Origin: Amaranthus tricolor
Lineage: Eukaryota; Streptophyta; Magnoliopsida; Caryophyllales; Amaranthaceae
NCBI RefSeq assembly: GCF_026212465.1
Contig: NC_080048.1
Coordinates: forward strand, 25,306,280 to 25,370,279
Length of the DNA stretch: 64,000 nt
Reading direction: 5' to 3'
The translations under genes were made by a program, and so were the position numbers. Under the pieces are notes generated by a model, which was given only the letters and a program-made list of their open reading frames with translations, had not been told where the DNA came from and made no database searches. Within the stretch, counting starts at the first letter, position 1; each line of letters starts with the position of its first letter. Shown piece by piece: positions 39,534-51,633 of the stretch.

Positions 39534-39909
39534 GTACTCAAAGTTGGTTTTGATGCGAAACCGGGGCTGATTAAGGCCTTGGTTATGCAAGGATTAATGT
39601 TGTGCGTAAGCTTTGATTAATGACACAGTCAAAAACTACAAATGATCATGAAAAGAACAGGAAACAACCACAAACACTTAAACAAAATTCTAATCTAGCA
39701 AACTGTCGACCAGCCCTCCTTCGACTCAGGTTCTAGGAGTCCACCGGGATTGTTAGAATGGTTTTAGGACCTTGATAGCTAGATCCAAGTACCAAGATTC
39801 CATTTCCACTTTAGCCTAGGTCCTGGATGCATAGGTTTGGTCTCCACGTGTCGTGCAAGGTGGTCTGGTCACTAGTTTGATGCTGTCAATTTCGCGTTTT
39901 TATTTTTCA
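39534..39909 (+). repeat. S17, subtype B (pairs with S18)
   Basis: Subtype B near consensus. Its end reads GATGCTGTCAA, not the GATGCTATCAA of S12, S14 and S15. The reference linker at 39,924-40,090 follows. Confidence 0.95.
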
Positions 39910-39923
39910 ATTTCGCGCGTAAA

Positions 39924-40090
39924 GTAGGTCAAACATGGTTTGTTATGCACGAAACTTGGCACACAACACTATTTGGGATATTATTGTGTTGAAATGGTTA
40001 GAATTGATAATAATAGTCATATGCTAGAAATTAGAAGTTAAGTTGCAATTTTATGCGTTTTTAAGCGTTTTTGTCAATTTCGCGCGTAAA
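39924..40090 (+). repeat. reference copy of the 167-bp B-C linker monomer
   Basis: This monomer variant joins a B-type S to the following C-type S. It reads GGGATATTATTG where ordinary monomers read GGCATATATTATTG, a 2-base loss, and GTTGCAATTTT instead of GTTGCGATTTT. The same linker sits in all eleven B-C doublets: after S12, S15, S17, S19, S21, S23, S27, S29, S32, S34 and S36. It also follows S14 and S38, where no C unit follows. It therefore marks the 3' side of B units even where the partner is gone. Confidence 0.95.
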
Positions 40091-40466
40091 GTACTCAAAC
40101 TTGGTTTTGATGCGAAACCGGGGCCGATTAAGGCCTTGGTTATGCAAGGATTAATGTTGTGCGGAAGCTTTGATTAATGACACAGTCAAAAACTACAAAT
40201 GATCATGAAAAGAACACGAAATAACCACAATCACTTAAACAAAATTCTGATCTAGCAAACTGTCGACTAGCCCTCCTTCGGCTCAGCTTCTAGGAGTCCA
40301 CGGGGATTGTTAGAATGGTTTTAGGACATTGATAGCTAGATCCAAGTAACAAGATTCCATTTCCACTTTAGCCTAGGTCCTGGATGCATAGGTTTGGTCT
40401 CCACGTGTCGTGCAAGGTGGTCTGGTCACTAGTTTGATGCTGTCAATTTCGCGTTTTTATTTTTCA
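40091..40466 (+). repeat. S18, subtype C
   Basis: Subtype C with a private ACGAAATAACC. CACGTG is intact. Confidence 0.95.
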
Positions 40467-42002
40467 ATTTCGCGCGTAAAGTAGGTCAAACAAGGTTTGT
40501 TATGCACGAAACTTGGCACACAACACTATTTGGCATATATTATTGTGTTGAAATGGTTATACTTGATAATAATAGTCATATGCTAGAAATTAGAAGTTAA
40601 GTTGCGATTTTATGCGTTTTTAAGCGTTTTTGTCAATTTCGCGTGTAAAGTAGGTCAAACATGGTTTGTTATGCACGAAACTTGGCACACAACACTATTT
40701 GGCATATATTATTGTGTTGAAATGGTTATACTTGATAATAATATTCATATGCTAGAAATTAGAAATTAAGTTGCGATTTTATGGGTTTTTAAGCGTTTTT
40801 GTCAATTTCGCGCGTAAAGTAGGTCAAACATGGTTTGTTATGCACGAAACTTGGCACACAACACTATTTGGCATATATTATTGTGTTGAAATGGTTAGAC
40901 TTGATAATAATAGTCATATGCTAGAAATTAGAAGTTAAGTTGCGATTTTATGCGTTTTTAAGCGTTTTTTTCAATTTCGCGCGTAAAGTAGGTCAAACAT
41001 GGTTTGTTATGCACGAAACTTGGCACACAACACTATTTGGCATATATTATTGTGTTGAAATGGTTATACTTGATAATAATAGTCATATGCTAGAAATTAG
41101 AAGTTAAGTTGCGATTTTATGGGTTTTTAAGCGTTTTTGTCAATTTCGCGCGTAAAGTAGGTCAAACATGGTTTGTTATGCACGAAACTTGGCACACAAC
41201 ACTATTTGGCATATATTATTGTGTTGAAATGGTTAGACTTGATAATAATAGTCATATGCTAGAAATTAGAAGTTAAGTTGCGATTTTATGCGTTTTTAAG
41301 CGTTTTTGTCAATTTCGCGCGTAAAGTAGGTCAAACATGGTTTGTTATGCACGAAACTGGGCACACAACACTATTTGGCATATATTATTGTGTTGAAATG
41401 GTTAGACTTGATAATAATAGTCATATGCTAGAAATTAGAAGTTAAGTTACGATTTTATGCGTTTTTAAGCATTTTTGTCCATTTCGCGCGTAAAGTAGGT
41501 CAAACATGGTTTGTTATGCACGAAACTTGGCACACAACACTATTTGGCATATATTATTTTGTTGAAATGGTTATACTTTATAATAATAGTCATATGCTAG
41601 AAATTAGAAGTTAAGTTGCGATTTTATGCGTTTTTAAGCGTTTTTGTCAATTTCGCGCGTAAAGTAGGTCAAACATGGTTTGTTTTGCACGAAACTTGGC
41701 ACACAACACTATTTGGCATATATTATTTTGTTGAAATGGTTATACTTTATAATAATAGTCATATGCTAGAAATTAGAAGTTAAGTTGCGATTTTATGGGT
41801 TTTTTAAGCGTTTTTGTCAATTTCGCGCGTAAAGTTGGTCAAAGTTGGTTTGTTATGCACGAAACTTGGCACACAACACTATTTGGCATATATTATTGTG
41901 TTGAAATGGTTAGAATTGATAATAATAGTCATATGCTAGAAATTAGAAGTTAAGTTGCGATTTTATGCGTTTTTAAGCGTTTTTGTCAATTTCGCGCGTA
42001 AA
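40467..42002 (+). repeat. monomer block, 9 copies
   Basis: Nine monomers, including the AATATTCATATG second copy, a GAAACTGGGCAC copy, a TTTTGCACG copy and a GTCAAAGTTGG copy before S19. One CpG change reads TCGCGTGTAA near 40,640. Confidence 0.95.
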
Positions 42003-42378
42003 GTACTCAAACTTGGTTTTGATGCGAAACCGGGGCTGATTAAGGCCTTGGTTATGCAAGGATTAATGTTGTGCGTAAGCTTTGATTAATGACACAGTCA
42101 AAAACTACAAATGATCATGAAAAGAACAGGAAACAACCACAAACACTTAAACAAAATTCTAATCTAGCAAACTGTCGACCAGCCCTCCTTCGACTCAGGT
42201 TCTAGGAGTCCACCGGGATTGTTAGAATGGTTTTAGGACCTTTATAGCTAGATCCAAGTACCAAGATTCCATTTCCACTTTAGCCTAGGTCCTGGATGCA
42301 TAGGTTTGGTCTCCACGTGTCGTGCAAGGTGGTCTGGTCACTAGTTTGATGCTGTCAATTTCGCGTTTTTATTTTTCA
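42003..42378 (+). repeat. S19, subtype B (pairs with S20)
   Basis: Subtype B with GGACCTTTATAG, shared only with S21 at an offset of 2,130, showing a recent tandem duplication. Confidence 0.95.
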
Positions 42379-42559
42379 ATTTCGCGCGTAAAGTAGGTCA
42401 AACATGGTTTGTTATGCACGAAACTTGGCACACAACACTATTTGGGATATTATTGTGTTGAAATGGTTAGAATTGATAATAATAGTCATATGCTAGAAAT
42501 TAGAAGTTAAGTTGCAATTTTATGCGTTTTTAAGCGTTTTTGTCAATTTCGCGCGTAAA

Positions 42560-42935
42560 GTACTCAAACTTGGTTTTGATGCGAAACCGGGGCCGATTAA
42601 GGCCTTGGTTATGCAAGGATTAATGTTGTGCGGAAGCTTTGATTAATGACACAGTAAAAAACTACAAATGATCATGAAAAGAACACGAAACAACCACAAT
42701 CACTTAAACAAAATTCTGATCTAGCAAACTGTCGACTAGCCCTCCTTCGGCTCAGCTTCTAGGAGTCCACGGGGATTGTTAGAATGGTTTTAGGACATTG
42801 ATAGCTAGATCCAAGTAACAAGATTCCATTTCCACTTTAGCCTAGGTCCTGGATGCATAGGTTTGGTCTCCACGTGTCGTGCAAGGTGGTCTGGTCACTA
42901 GTTTGATGCTGTCAATTTCGCGTTTTTATTTTTCA
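42560..42935 (+). repeat. S20, subtype C
   Basis: Subtype C with ACACAGTAAAAAAC, shared only with S22 at an offset of 2,130. Confidence 0.95.
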
Positions 42936-44132
42936 ATTTCGCGCGTAAAGTAGGTCAAACAAGGTTTGTTATGCACGAAACTTGGCACACAACACTATTT
43001 GGCATATATTATTGTGTTGAAATGGTTATACTTGATAATAATAGTCATATGCTAGAAATTAGAAGTTAAGTTGCGATTTTATGCGTTTTTAAGCGTTTTT
43101 GTCAATTTCGCGCGTAAAGTAGGTCAAACATGGTTTGTTATGCACGAAACTTGGCACACAACACTATTTGGCATATATTATTGTGTTGAAATGGTTATAC
43201 TTGATAATAATATTCATATGCTAGAAATTAGAAATTAAGTTGCGATTTTATGGGTTTTTAAGCGTTTTTGTCAATTTCGCGCGTAAAGTAGGTCAAACAT
43301 GGTTTGTTATGCACGAAACTTGGCACACAACACTATTTGGCATATATTATTGTGTTGAAATGGTTAGACTTGATAATAATAGTCATATGCTAGAAATTAG
43401 AAGTTAAGTTGCGATTTTATGCGTTTTTAAGCGTTTTTGTCAATTTCGCGCGTAAAGTAGGTCAAACATGGTTTGTTATGCACGAAACTTGGCACACAAC
43501 ACTATTTGGCATATATTATTGTGTTGAAATGGTTATACTTGATAATAATAGTCATATGCTTGAAATTAGAAGTTAAGTTGCGATTTTATGGGTTTTTAAG
43601 CGTTTTTGTCAATTTCGCGCGTAAAGTAGGTCAAACATGGTTTGTTATGCACGAAACTGGGCACACAACACTATTTGGCATATATTATTGTGTTGAAATG
43701 GTTAGACTTGATAATAATAGTCATATGCTAGAAATTAGAAGTTAAGTTACGATTTTATGCGTTTTTAAGCGTTTTTGTCCATTTCGCGCGTAAAGTAGGT
43801 CAAACATGGTTTGTTATGCACGAAACTTGGCACACAACACTATTTGGCATATATTATTTTGTTGAAATGGTTATACTTTATAATAATAGTCATATGCTAG
43901 AAATTAGAAGTTAAGTTGCGATTTTATGGGTTTTTAAGCGTTTTTGTCAATTTCGCGCGTAAAGTAGGTCAAACATGGTTTGTTATGCACGAAACATGGC
44001 ACACAACACTATTTGGCATATATTATTGTGTTGAAATGGTTAGAATTGATAATAATAGTCATATGCTAGAAATTAGAAGTTAAGTTGCGATTTTATGCGT
44101 TTTTAAGCGTTTTTGTCAATTTCGCGCGTAAA
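42936..44132 (+). repeat. monomer block, 7 copies
   Basis: Exactly seven monomers (1,183 bases between landmarks). The copy with CATATGCTTGAAATT near 43,558 returns near 45,691. Compared with the block after S22 it lacks one monomer, the TTTTGCACG copy. The frame at 43,473-43,745 is read-through. Confidence 0.95.
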
Positions 44133-44508
44133 GTACTCAAACTTGGTTTTGATGCGAAACCGGGGCTGATTAAGGCCTTGGTTATGCAAGGATTAATGTT
44201 GTGCGTAAGCTTTGATTAATGACACAGTCAAAAACTACAAATGATCATGAAAAGAACAGGAAACAACCACAAACACTTAAACAAAATTCTAATCTAGCAA
44301 ACTGTCGACCAGCCCTCCTTCGACTCAGGTTCTAGGAGTCCACCGGGATTGTTAGAATGGTTTTAGGACCTTTATAGCTAGATCCAAGTACCAAGATTCC
44401 ATTTCCACTTTAGCCTAGGTCCTGGATGCATAGGTTTGGTCTCCACGTGTCGTGCAAGGTGGTCTGGTCACTAGTTTGATGCTGTCAATTTCGCGTTTTT
44501 ATTTTTCA
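44133..44508 (+). repeat. S21, subtype B (pairs with S22)
   Basis: Subtype B, duplicate of S19 (GGACCTTTATAG). Confidence 0.95.
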
Positions 44509-44689
44509 ATTTCGCGCGTAAAGTAGGTCAAACATGGTTTGTTATGCACGAAACTTGGCACACAACACTATTTGGGATATTATTGTGTTGAAATGGTTAG
44601 AATTGATAATAATAGTCATATGCTAGAAATTAGAAGTTAAGTTGCAATTTTATGCGTTTTTAAGCGTTTTTGTCAATTTCGCGCGTAAA

Positions 44690-45065
44690 GTACTCAAACT
44701 TGGTTTTGATGCGAAACCGGGGCCGATTAAGGCCTTGGTTATGCAAGGATTAATGTTGTGCGGAAGCTTTGATTAATGACACAGTAAAAAACTACAAATG
44801 ATCATGAAAAGAACACGAAACAACCACAATCACTTAAACAAAATTCTGATCTAGCAAACTGTCGACTAGCCCTCCTTCGGCTCAGCTTCTAGGAGTCCAC
44901 GGGGATTGTTAGAATGGTTTTAGGACATTGATAGCTAGATCCAAGTAACAAGATTCCATTTCCACTTTAGCCTAGGTCCTGGATGCATAGGTTTGGTCTC
45001 CACGTGTCGTGCAAGGTGGTCTGGTCACTAGTTTGATGCTGTCAATTTCGCGTTTTTATTTTTCA
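44690..45065 (+). repeat. S22, subtype C
   Basis: Subtype C, duplicate of S20 (ACACAGTAAAAAAC). Confidence 0.95.
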
Positions 45066-46441
45066 ATTTCGCGCGTAAAGTAGGTCAAACAAGGTTTGTT
45101 ATGCACGAAACTTGGCACACAACACTATTTGGCATATATTATTGTGTTGAAATGGTTATACTTGATAATAATAGTCATATGCTAGAAATTAGAAGTTAAG
45201 TTGCGATTTTATGCGTTTTTAAGCGTTTTTGTCAATTTCGCGCGTAAAGTAGGTCAAACATGGTTTGTTATGCACGAAACTTGGCACACAACACTATTTG
45301 GCATATATTATTGTGTTGAAATGGTTATACTTGATAATAATATTCATATGCTAGAAATTAGAAATTAAGTTGCGATTTTATGGGTTTTTTAAGCGTTTTT
45401 GTCAATTTCGCGCGTAAAGTAGGTCAAACATGGTTTGTTATGCACGAAACTTGGCACACAACACTATTTGGCATATATTATTGTGTTGAAATGGTTAGAC
45501 TTGATAATAATAGTCATATGCTAGAAATTAGAAGTTAAGTTGCGATTTTATGCGTTTTTTTAAGCGTTTTTGTCAATTTCGCGCGTAAAGTAGGTCAAAC
45601 ATGGTTTGTTATGCACGAAACTTGGCACACAACACTATTTGGCATATATTATTGTGTTGAAATGGTTATACTTGATAATAATAGTCATATGCTTGAAATT
45701 AGAAGTTAAGTTGCGATTTTATGGGTTTTTAAGCGTTTTTGTCAATTTCGCGCGGGTAAAGTAGGTCAAACATGGTTTGTTATGCACGAAACTGGGCACA
45801 CAACACTATTTGGCATATATTATTGTGTTGAAATGGTTAGACTTGATAATAATAGTCATATGCTAGAAATTAGAAGTTAAGTTACGATTTTATGCGTTTT
45901 TAAAGCGTTTTTTGTCCATTTCGCGCGTAAAGTAGGTCAAACATGGTTTGTTATGCACGAAACTTGGCACACAACACTATTTGGCATATATTATTTTGTT
46001 GAAATGGTTATACTTTATAATAATAGTCATATGCTAGAAATTAGAAGTTAAGTTGCGATTTTATGCGTTTTTTTAAGCGTTTTTGTCAATTTCGCGCGTA
46101 AAGTAGGTCAAACATGGTTTGTTTTGCACGAAACTTGGCACACAACACTATTTGGCATATATTATTTTGTTGAAATGGTTATACTTTATAATAATAGTCA
46201 TATGCTAGAAATTAGAAGTTAAGTTGCGATTTTATGGGTTTTTAAGCGTTTTTGTCAATTTCGCGCGTAAAGTAGGTCAAAGTTGGTTTGTTATGCACGA
46301 AACTTGGCACACAACACTATTTGGCATATATTATTGTGTTTGAAATGGTTAGAATTGATAATAATAGTCATATGCTAGAAATTAGAAGTTAAGTTGCGAT
46401 TTTATGCGTTTTTAAGCGTTTTTGTCAATTTCGCGCGTAAA
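45066..46441 (+). repeat. monomer block, 8 copies
   Basis: Eight monomers but 10 bases longer than 8 x 169. The excess lies in homopolymers and G-runs (long T-runs near 45,555 and 46,070, CGCGGGTAAAG near 45,753), unlike the clean flanks. This looks like sequencing or polishing error more than biology. Confidence 0.94.
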
Positions 46442-46817
46442 GTACTCAAAGTTGGTTTTGATGCGAAACCGGGGCTGATTAAGGCCTTGGTTATGCAAGG
46501 ATTAATGTTGTGCGTAAGCTTTGATTAATGACACAGTCAAAAACTACAAATGATCATGAAAAGAACAGGAAACAACCACAAACACTTAAACAAAATTCTA
46601 ATCTAGCAAACTGTCGACAGCCCTCCTTCGACTCAGGTTCTAGGAGTCCACCGGGATTGTTAGAATGGTTTTAGGACCTTGATAGCTAGATCCAAGTACC
46701 AAGATTCCATTTCCACTTTAGCCTAGGTCCTGGATGCATAGGTTTGGTCTCCACGTGTCGTGCAAGGTGGTCTGGGTCACTAGTTTGATGCTGTCAATTT
46801 CGCGTTTTTATTTTTCA
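46442..46817 (+). repeat. S23, subtype B (pairs with S24)
   Basis: Subtype B with one base lost (GTCGACAGCC) and one gained (TCTGGGTCAC). Its linker has CAAACAAGG and a 6-base loss (AATAATATGCTAG), which, offset by two extra G in the linker, makes the S23-S24 distance 553 instead of 557. Confidence 0.94.
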
Positions 46818-46994
46818 ATTTCGCGCGGGTAAAGTAGGTCAAACAAGGTTTGTTATGCACGAAACTTGGCACACAACACTATTTGGGATATTATTGTGTT
46901 GAAATGGTTAGAATTGATAATAATATGCTAGAAATTAGAAGTTAAGTTGCAATTTTATGCGTTTTTAAGCGTTTTTGTCAATTTAGCGCGTAAA

Positions 46995-47370
46995 GTACTC
47001 AAACTTGGTTTTGATGCGAAACCGGGGCCGATTAAGGCCTTGGTTATGCAAGGATTAATGTTGTGCGGAAGCTTTGATTAATGACACAGTCAAAAACTAC
47101 AAATGATCATGAAAAGAACACGAAACAACCACAATCACTTAAACAAAATTCTGATCTAGCAAACTGTCGACTAGCCCTCCTTCGGCTCAGCTTCTAGGAG
47201 TCCACGGGGATTGTTAGAATGGTTTTAGGACATTGATAGCTAGATCCAAGTAACAAGATTCCATTTCCACTTTAGCCTAGGTCCTGGATGCATAGGTTTG
47301 GTCTCCACGTGTCGTGCAAGGTGGTCTGGTCACTAGTTTGATGCTGTCAATTTCGCGTTTTTATTTTTCA
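46995..47370 (+). repeat. S24, subtype C
   Basis: Subtype C near consensus. The monomer just before it reads CAATTTAGCGCG, a private change. Confidence 0.95.
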
Positions 47371-48060
47371 ATTTCGCGCGTAAAGTAGGTCAAACAAGGT
47401 TTGTTATGCACGAAACTTGGCACACAACACTATTTGGCATATATTAATGTGTTGAAATGGTTAGACTTGATAATAATAGTCATATGCTAGAAATTAGAAG
47501 TTAAGTTGCGATTTTATGCGTTTTTAAGCGTTTTTGTCAATTTCGCGCGTAAAGTAGGTCAAACATGGTTTGTTATGCACGAAACTGGGCACACAACACT
47601 ATTTGGCATATATTATTGTGTTGAAATGGTTAGACGTGATAATAATAGTCATATGCTAGAAATTAGAAGTTAAGTTGTGATTTTATGCGTTTTTAAGCGT
47701 TTTTGTCAATTTCGCGCGTAAAGTAGGTCAAACATGGTTTGTTATGCACGAAACTTGGCACACAACACTATTTGGCATATATTATTGTGTTGAAATGGTT
47801 AGACTTGATAATAATAGTCATATGCTAGAAATTAGAAGTTAAGTTGCGATTTTATGGGTTTTTAAGCGTTTTTGTCAATTTCGCGCGTAAAGTAGGTCAA
47901 ACATGGTTTGTTATGCACGAAACTTGGCACACAACACTATTTGGCATATATTATTGTGTTGAAATGGTTAGAATTGATAATAATAGTCATATGCTAGAAA
48001 TTAGAAGTTAAGTTGCGATTTTATGCGTTTTTAAGCGTTTTTGTCAATTTCACGCGTAAA
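47371..48060 (+). repeat. monomer block, 4 copies
   Basis: Exactly four monomers (676 bases). One reads GTTGTGATTTT near 47,678, a C-to-T change at a CpG. The last copy has TTTCACGCG. Confidence 0.95.
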
Positions 48061-48436
48061 GTACTCAAACTTGGTTTTGATGCGAAACCGGGGCTGATTA
48101 AGGCCTTGGTTATGCAAGGATTAATGTTGCGCGTAAGCTTTGATTAATGACACAGTCAAAAACTACAAATGATCATGAAAAGAACAGGAAACAACCACAA
48201 ACACTTAAACAAAATTCTAATCTAGCAAACTGTCGACCAGCCCTCCTTCGACTCAGGTTCTAGGAGTCCACCGGGATTGTTAGAATGGTTTTAGGACCTT
48301 GATAGCTAGATCCAAGTACCAAGATTCCATTTCCACTTTAGCCTAGGTCCTGGATGCATAGGTTTGGTCTCCACGTGTCGTGCAAGGTGGTCTGGTCACT
48401 AGTTTGATGCTGTAAATTTCGCGTTTTTATTTTTCA
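48061..48436 (+). repeat. S25, subtype B without linker or partner
   Basis: Subtype B with private GTTGCGCGTAAG and an end reading GCTGTAAATTTCG, shared only with S31. It is followed directly by an ordinary CAAACAAGG monomer, so the B-type linker is absent. Confidence 0.95.
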
Positions 48437-48957
48437 ATTTCGCGCGTAAAGTAGGTCAAACAAGGTTTGTTATGCACGAAACTTGGCACACAACACTATT
48501 TGGCATATATTATTGTGTTGAAATGGTTATACTTGATAATAATAGTCATATGCTAGAAATTAGAAGTTAAGTTGCGATTTTATGCGTTTTTAAGCGTTTT
48601 TGTCAATTTCGCGCGTAAAGTAGGTCAAACATGGTTTGTTATGCACGAAACTTGGCACACAACACTATTTGGCATATATTATTTTGTTGAAATGGTTATA
48701 CTTGATAATAATAGTCATATGCTAGAAATTAGAAGTTAAGTTACGATTTTATGCGTTTTTAAGCGTTTTTGTCAATTTCGCGCGTAAAGTAGGTCAAACA
48801 TGGTTTGTTATGCACGAAACTTGGCACACAACACTATTTGGCATATATTATTGTGTTGAAATGGTTATAATTGATAATAATAGTCATATGCTAGAAATTA
48901 GAAGTTAAGTTGCGATTTTATGCGTTTTTAAGCGTTTTTGTCAATTTCGCGCGTAAA
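48437..48957 (+). repeat. monomer block, 3 copies
   Basis: Exactly three monomers: a CAAACAAGG copy, a TTTGTTG with TATACTTGAT copy and a GTTACGA copy ending TATAATTGAT. The same trio lies at 57,041-57,547 after S31. Confidence 0.95.
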
Positions 48958-49333
48958 GTACTCAAACTTGGTTTTGATGCGAAACCGGGGCTGATTAAGG
49001 CCTTGGTTATGCAAGGATTAATGTTGTGCGTAAGCTTTGATTAATGACACAGTCAAAAACTACAAATGATCATGAAAAGAACACGAAACAACCACAATCA
49101 CTTAAACAAAATTCTGATCTAGAAAACTGTCGACTAGCCCTCCTTCGGCTCAGCTTCTAGGAGTCCACGGGGATTGTTAGAATGGTTTTAGGACATTGAT
49201 AGCTAGATCCAAGTAACAAGATTCCATTTCCACTTTAGCCTAGGTCCTGGATGCATAGGTTTGGTCTCCACGTGTCGTGCAAGGTGGTCTGGTCACTAGT
49301 TTGATGCTGTCAATTTCGCGTTTTTATTTTTCA
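48958..49333 (+). repeat. S26, mosaic B then C
   Basis: Starts as B (GGGGCTGATT, GTGCGTAAGC) and continues as C (AACACGAAAC, ACAATCACTT, CTGATCT, CGGCTCAGC, CCACGGGG, AGTAACAAG). The switch lies between about 49,030 and 49,080. Private: CTAGAAAACTG. Confidence 0.93.
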
Positions 49334-50700
49334 ATTTCGCGCGTAAAGTAGGTCAAACAAGGTTTGTTATGCACGAAACTTGGCACACAACACTATTTGG
49401 CATATATTATTGTGTTGAAATGGTTATACTTGATAATAATAGTCATATGCTAGAAATTAGAAGTTAAGTTGCGATTTTATGCGTTTTTAAGCGTTTTTGT
49501 CAATTTCGCGCGTAAAGTAGGTCAAACATGGTTTGTTATGCACGAAACCTGGCACACAACACTATTTGGCATATATTATTGTGTTGAAATGGTTATACTT
49601 GATAATAATATTCATATGCTAGAAATTAGAAATTAAGTTGCGATTTTATGGGTTTTTAAGCGTTTTTGTCAATTTCGCGCGTAAAGTAGGTCAAACATGG
49701 TTTGTTATGCACGAAACTTGGCACACAACACTATTTGGCATATATTATTGTGTTGAAATGGTTAGACTTGATAATAATAGTCATATGCTAGAAATTAGAA
49801 GTTAAGTTGCGATTTTATGCGTTTTTAAGCGTTTTTGTCAATTTCGCGCGTAAAGTAGGTCAAACATGGTTTGTTATGCACGAAACTGGGCACACAACAC
49901 TATTTGGCATATATTATTGTGTTGAAATGGTTAGACGTGATAATAATAGTCATATGCTAGAAATTAGAAGTTAAGTTGCGATTTTATGCGTTTTTAAGCG
50001 TTTTTGTCAATTTCGCGCGTAAAGTAGGTCAAACATGGTTTGTTATGCACGAAACTTGGCACACAACACTATTTGGCATATATTATTGTGTTGAAATGGT
50101 TAGACTTGATAATAATAGTCATATGCTAGAAATTAGAAGTTAAGTTACTATTTTATGCGTTTTTAAGCGTTTTTGTCAATTTCGCGCGTAAAGTAGGTCA
50201 AACATGGTTTGTTATGCACGAAACTTGGCACACAACACTATTTGGCATATATTATTTTGTTGAAATGGTTATACTTTATAATAATAGTCATATGCTAGAA
50301 ATTAGAAGTGAAGTTGCGATTTTATGCGTTTTTTAAGCGTTTTTGTCAATTTCGCGCGTAAAGTAGGTCAAACATGGTTTGTTTTGCACGAAACTTGGCA
50401 CACAACACTATTTGGCATATATTATTTTGTTGAAATGGTTATACTTTATAATAATAGTCATATGCTAGAAATTAGAAGTTAAGTTGCGATTTTATGGGTT
50501 TTTAAGCGTTTTTGTCAATTTCGCGCGTAAAGTAGGTCAAACATGGTTTGTTATGCACGAAACTTGGCACACAACACTATTTGGCATATATTATTGTGTT
50601 GAAATGGTTAGAATTGATAATAATAGTCATATGCTAGACATTAGAAGGTAAGTTGCGATTTTATGCGTTTTTAAGCGTTTTTGTCAATTTCACGCGTAAA
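49334..50700 (+). repeat. monomer block, 8 copies
   Basis: Eight monomers with the AATATTCATATG second copy, a GAAACTGGGCAC copy and a TTTTGCACG copy. The last has CTAGACATTAGAAGGTAAG and TTTCACGCG. Confidence 0.95.
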
Positions 50701-51076
50701 GTACTCAAACTTGGTTTTGATGCGAAACCGGGGCTGATTAAGGCCTTGGTTATGCAAGGATTAATGTTGTGCGTAAGCTTTGATTAATGACACAGTCAAA
50801 AACTACAAATGATCATGAAAAGAACAGGAAACAACCACAAACACTTAAACAAAATTCTAATCTAGCAAACTGTCGACCAGCCCTCCTTCGACTCAGGTTC
50901 TAGGAGTCCACCGGGATTGTTAGAATGGTTTTAGGACCTTGATAGCTAGATCCAAGTACCAAGATTCCATTTCCACTTTAGCCTAGGTCCTGGATGCATA
51001 GGTTTGGTCTCCACGTGTCGTGCAAGGTGGTCTGGTCACTAGTTTGATGCTGTCAATTTCGCGTTTTTATTTTTCA
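50701..51076 (+). repeat. S27, subtype B (pairs with S28)
   Basis: Subtype B near consensus. Its linker starts GTTGGTCAAAC. The short frame at 51,020-51,208 spans the S27 end and the linker and is not a gene. Confidence 0.95.
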
Positions 51077-51257
51077 ATTTCGCGCGTAAAGTTGGTCAAA
51101 CATGGTTTGTTATGCACGAAACTTGGCACACAACACTATTTGGGATATTATTGTGTTGAAATGGTTAGAATTGATAATAATAGTCATATGCTAGAAATTA
51201 GAAGTTAAGTTGCAATTTTATGCGTTTTTAAGCGTTTTTGTCAATTTCGCGCGTAAA

Positions 51258-51633
51258 GTACTCAAACTTGGTTTTGATGCGAAACCGGGGCCGATTAAGG
51301 CCTTGGTTATGCAAGGATTAATGTTGTGCGGAAGCTTTGATTAATGACACAGTCAAAAACTACAAATGATCATGAAAAGAACACGAAACAACCACAATCA
51401 CTTAAACAAAATTCTGATCTAGCAAACTGTCGACTAGCCCTCCTTCGGCTCAGCTTCTAGGAGTCCACGGGGATTGTTAGAATGGTTTTAGGACATTGAT
51501 AGCTAGATCCAAGTAACAAGATTCCATTTCCACTTTAGCCTAGTTCCTGGATGCATAGGTTTGGTCTCCACGTGTCGTGCAAGGTGGTCTGGTCACTAGT
51601 TTGATGCTGTCAATTTCGCGTTTTTATTTTTCA
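51258..51633 (+). repeat. S28, subtype C
   Basis: Subtype C with private CTAGTTCCTGG. Confidence 0.95.
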
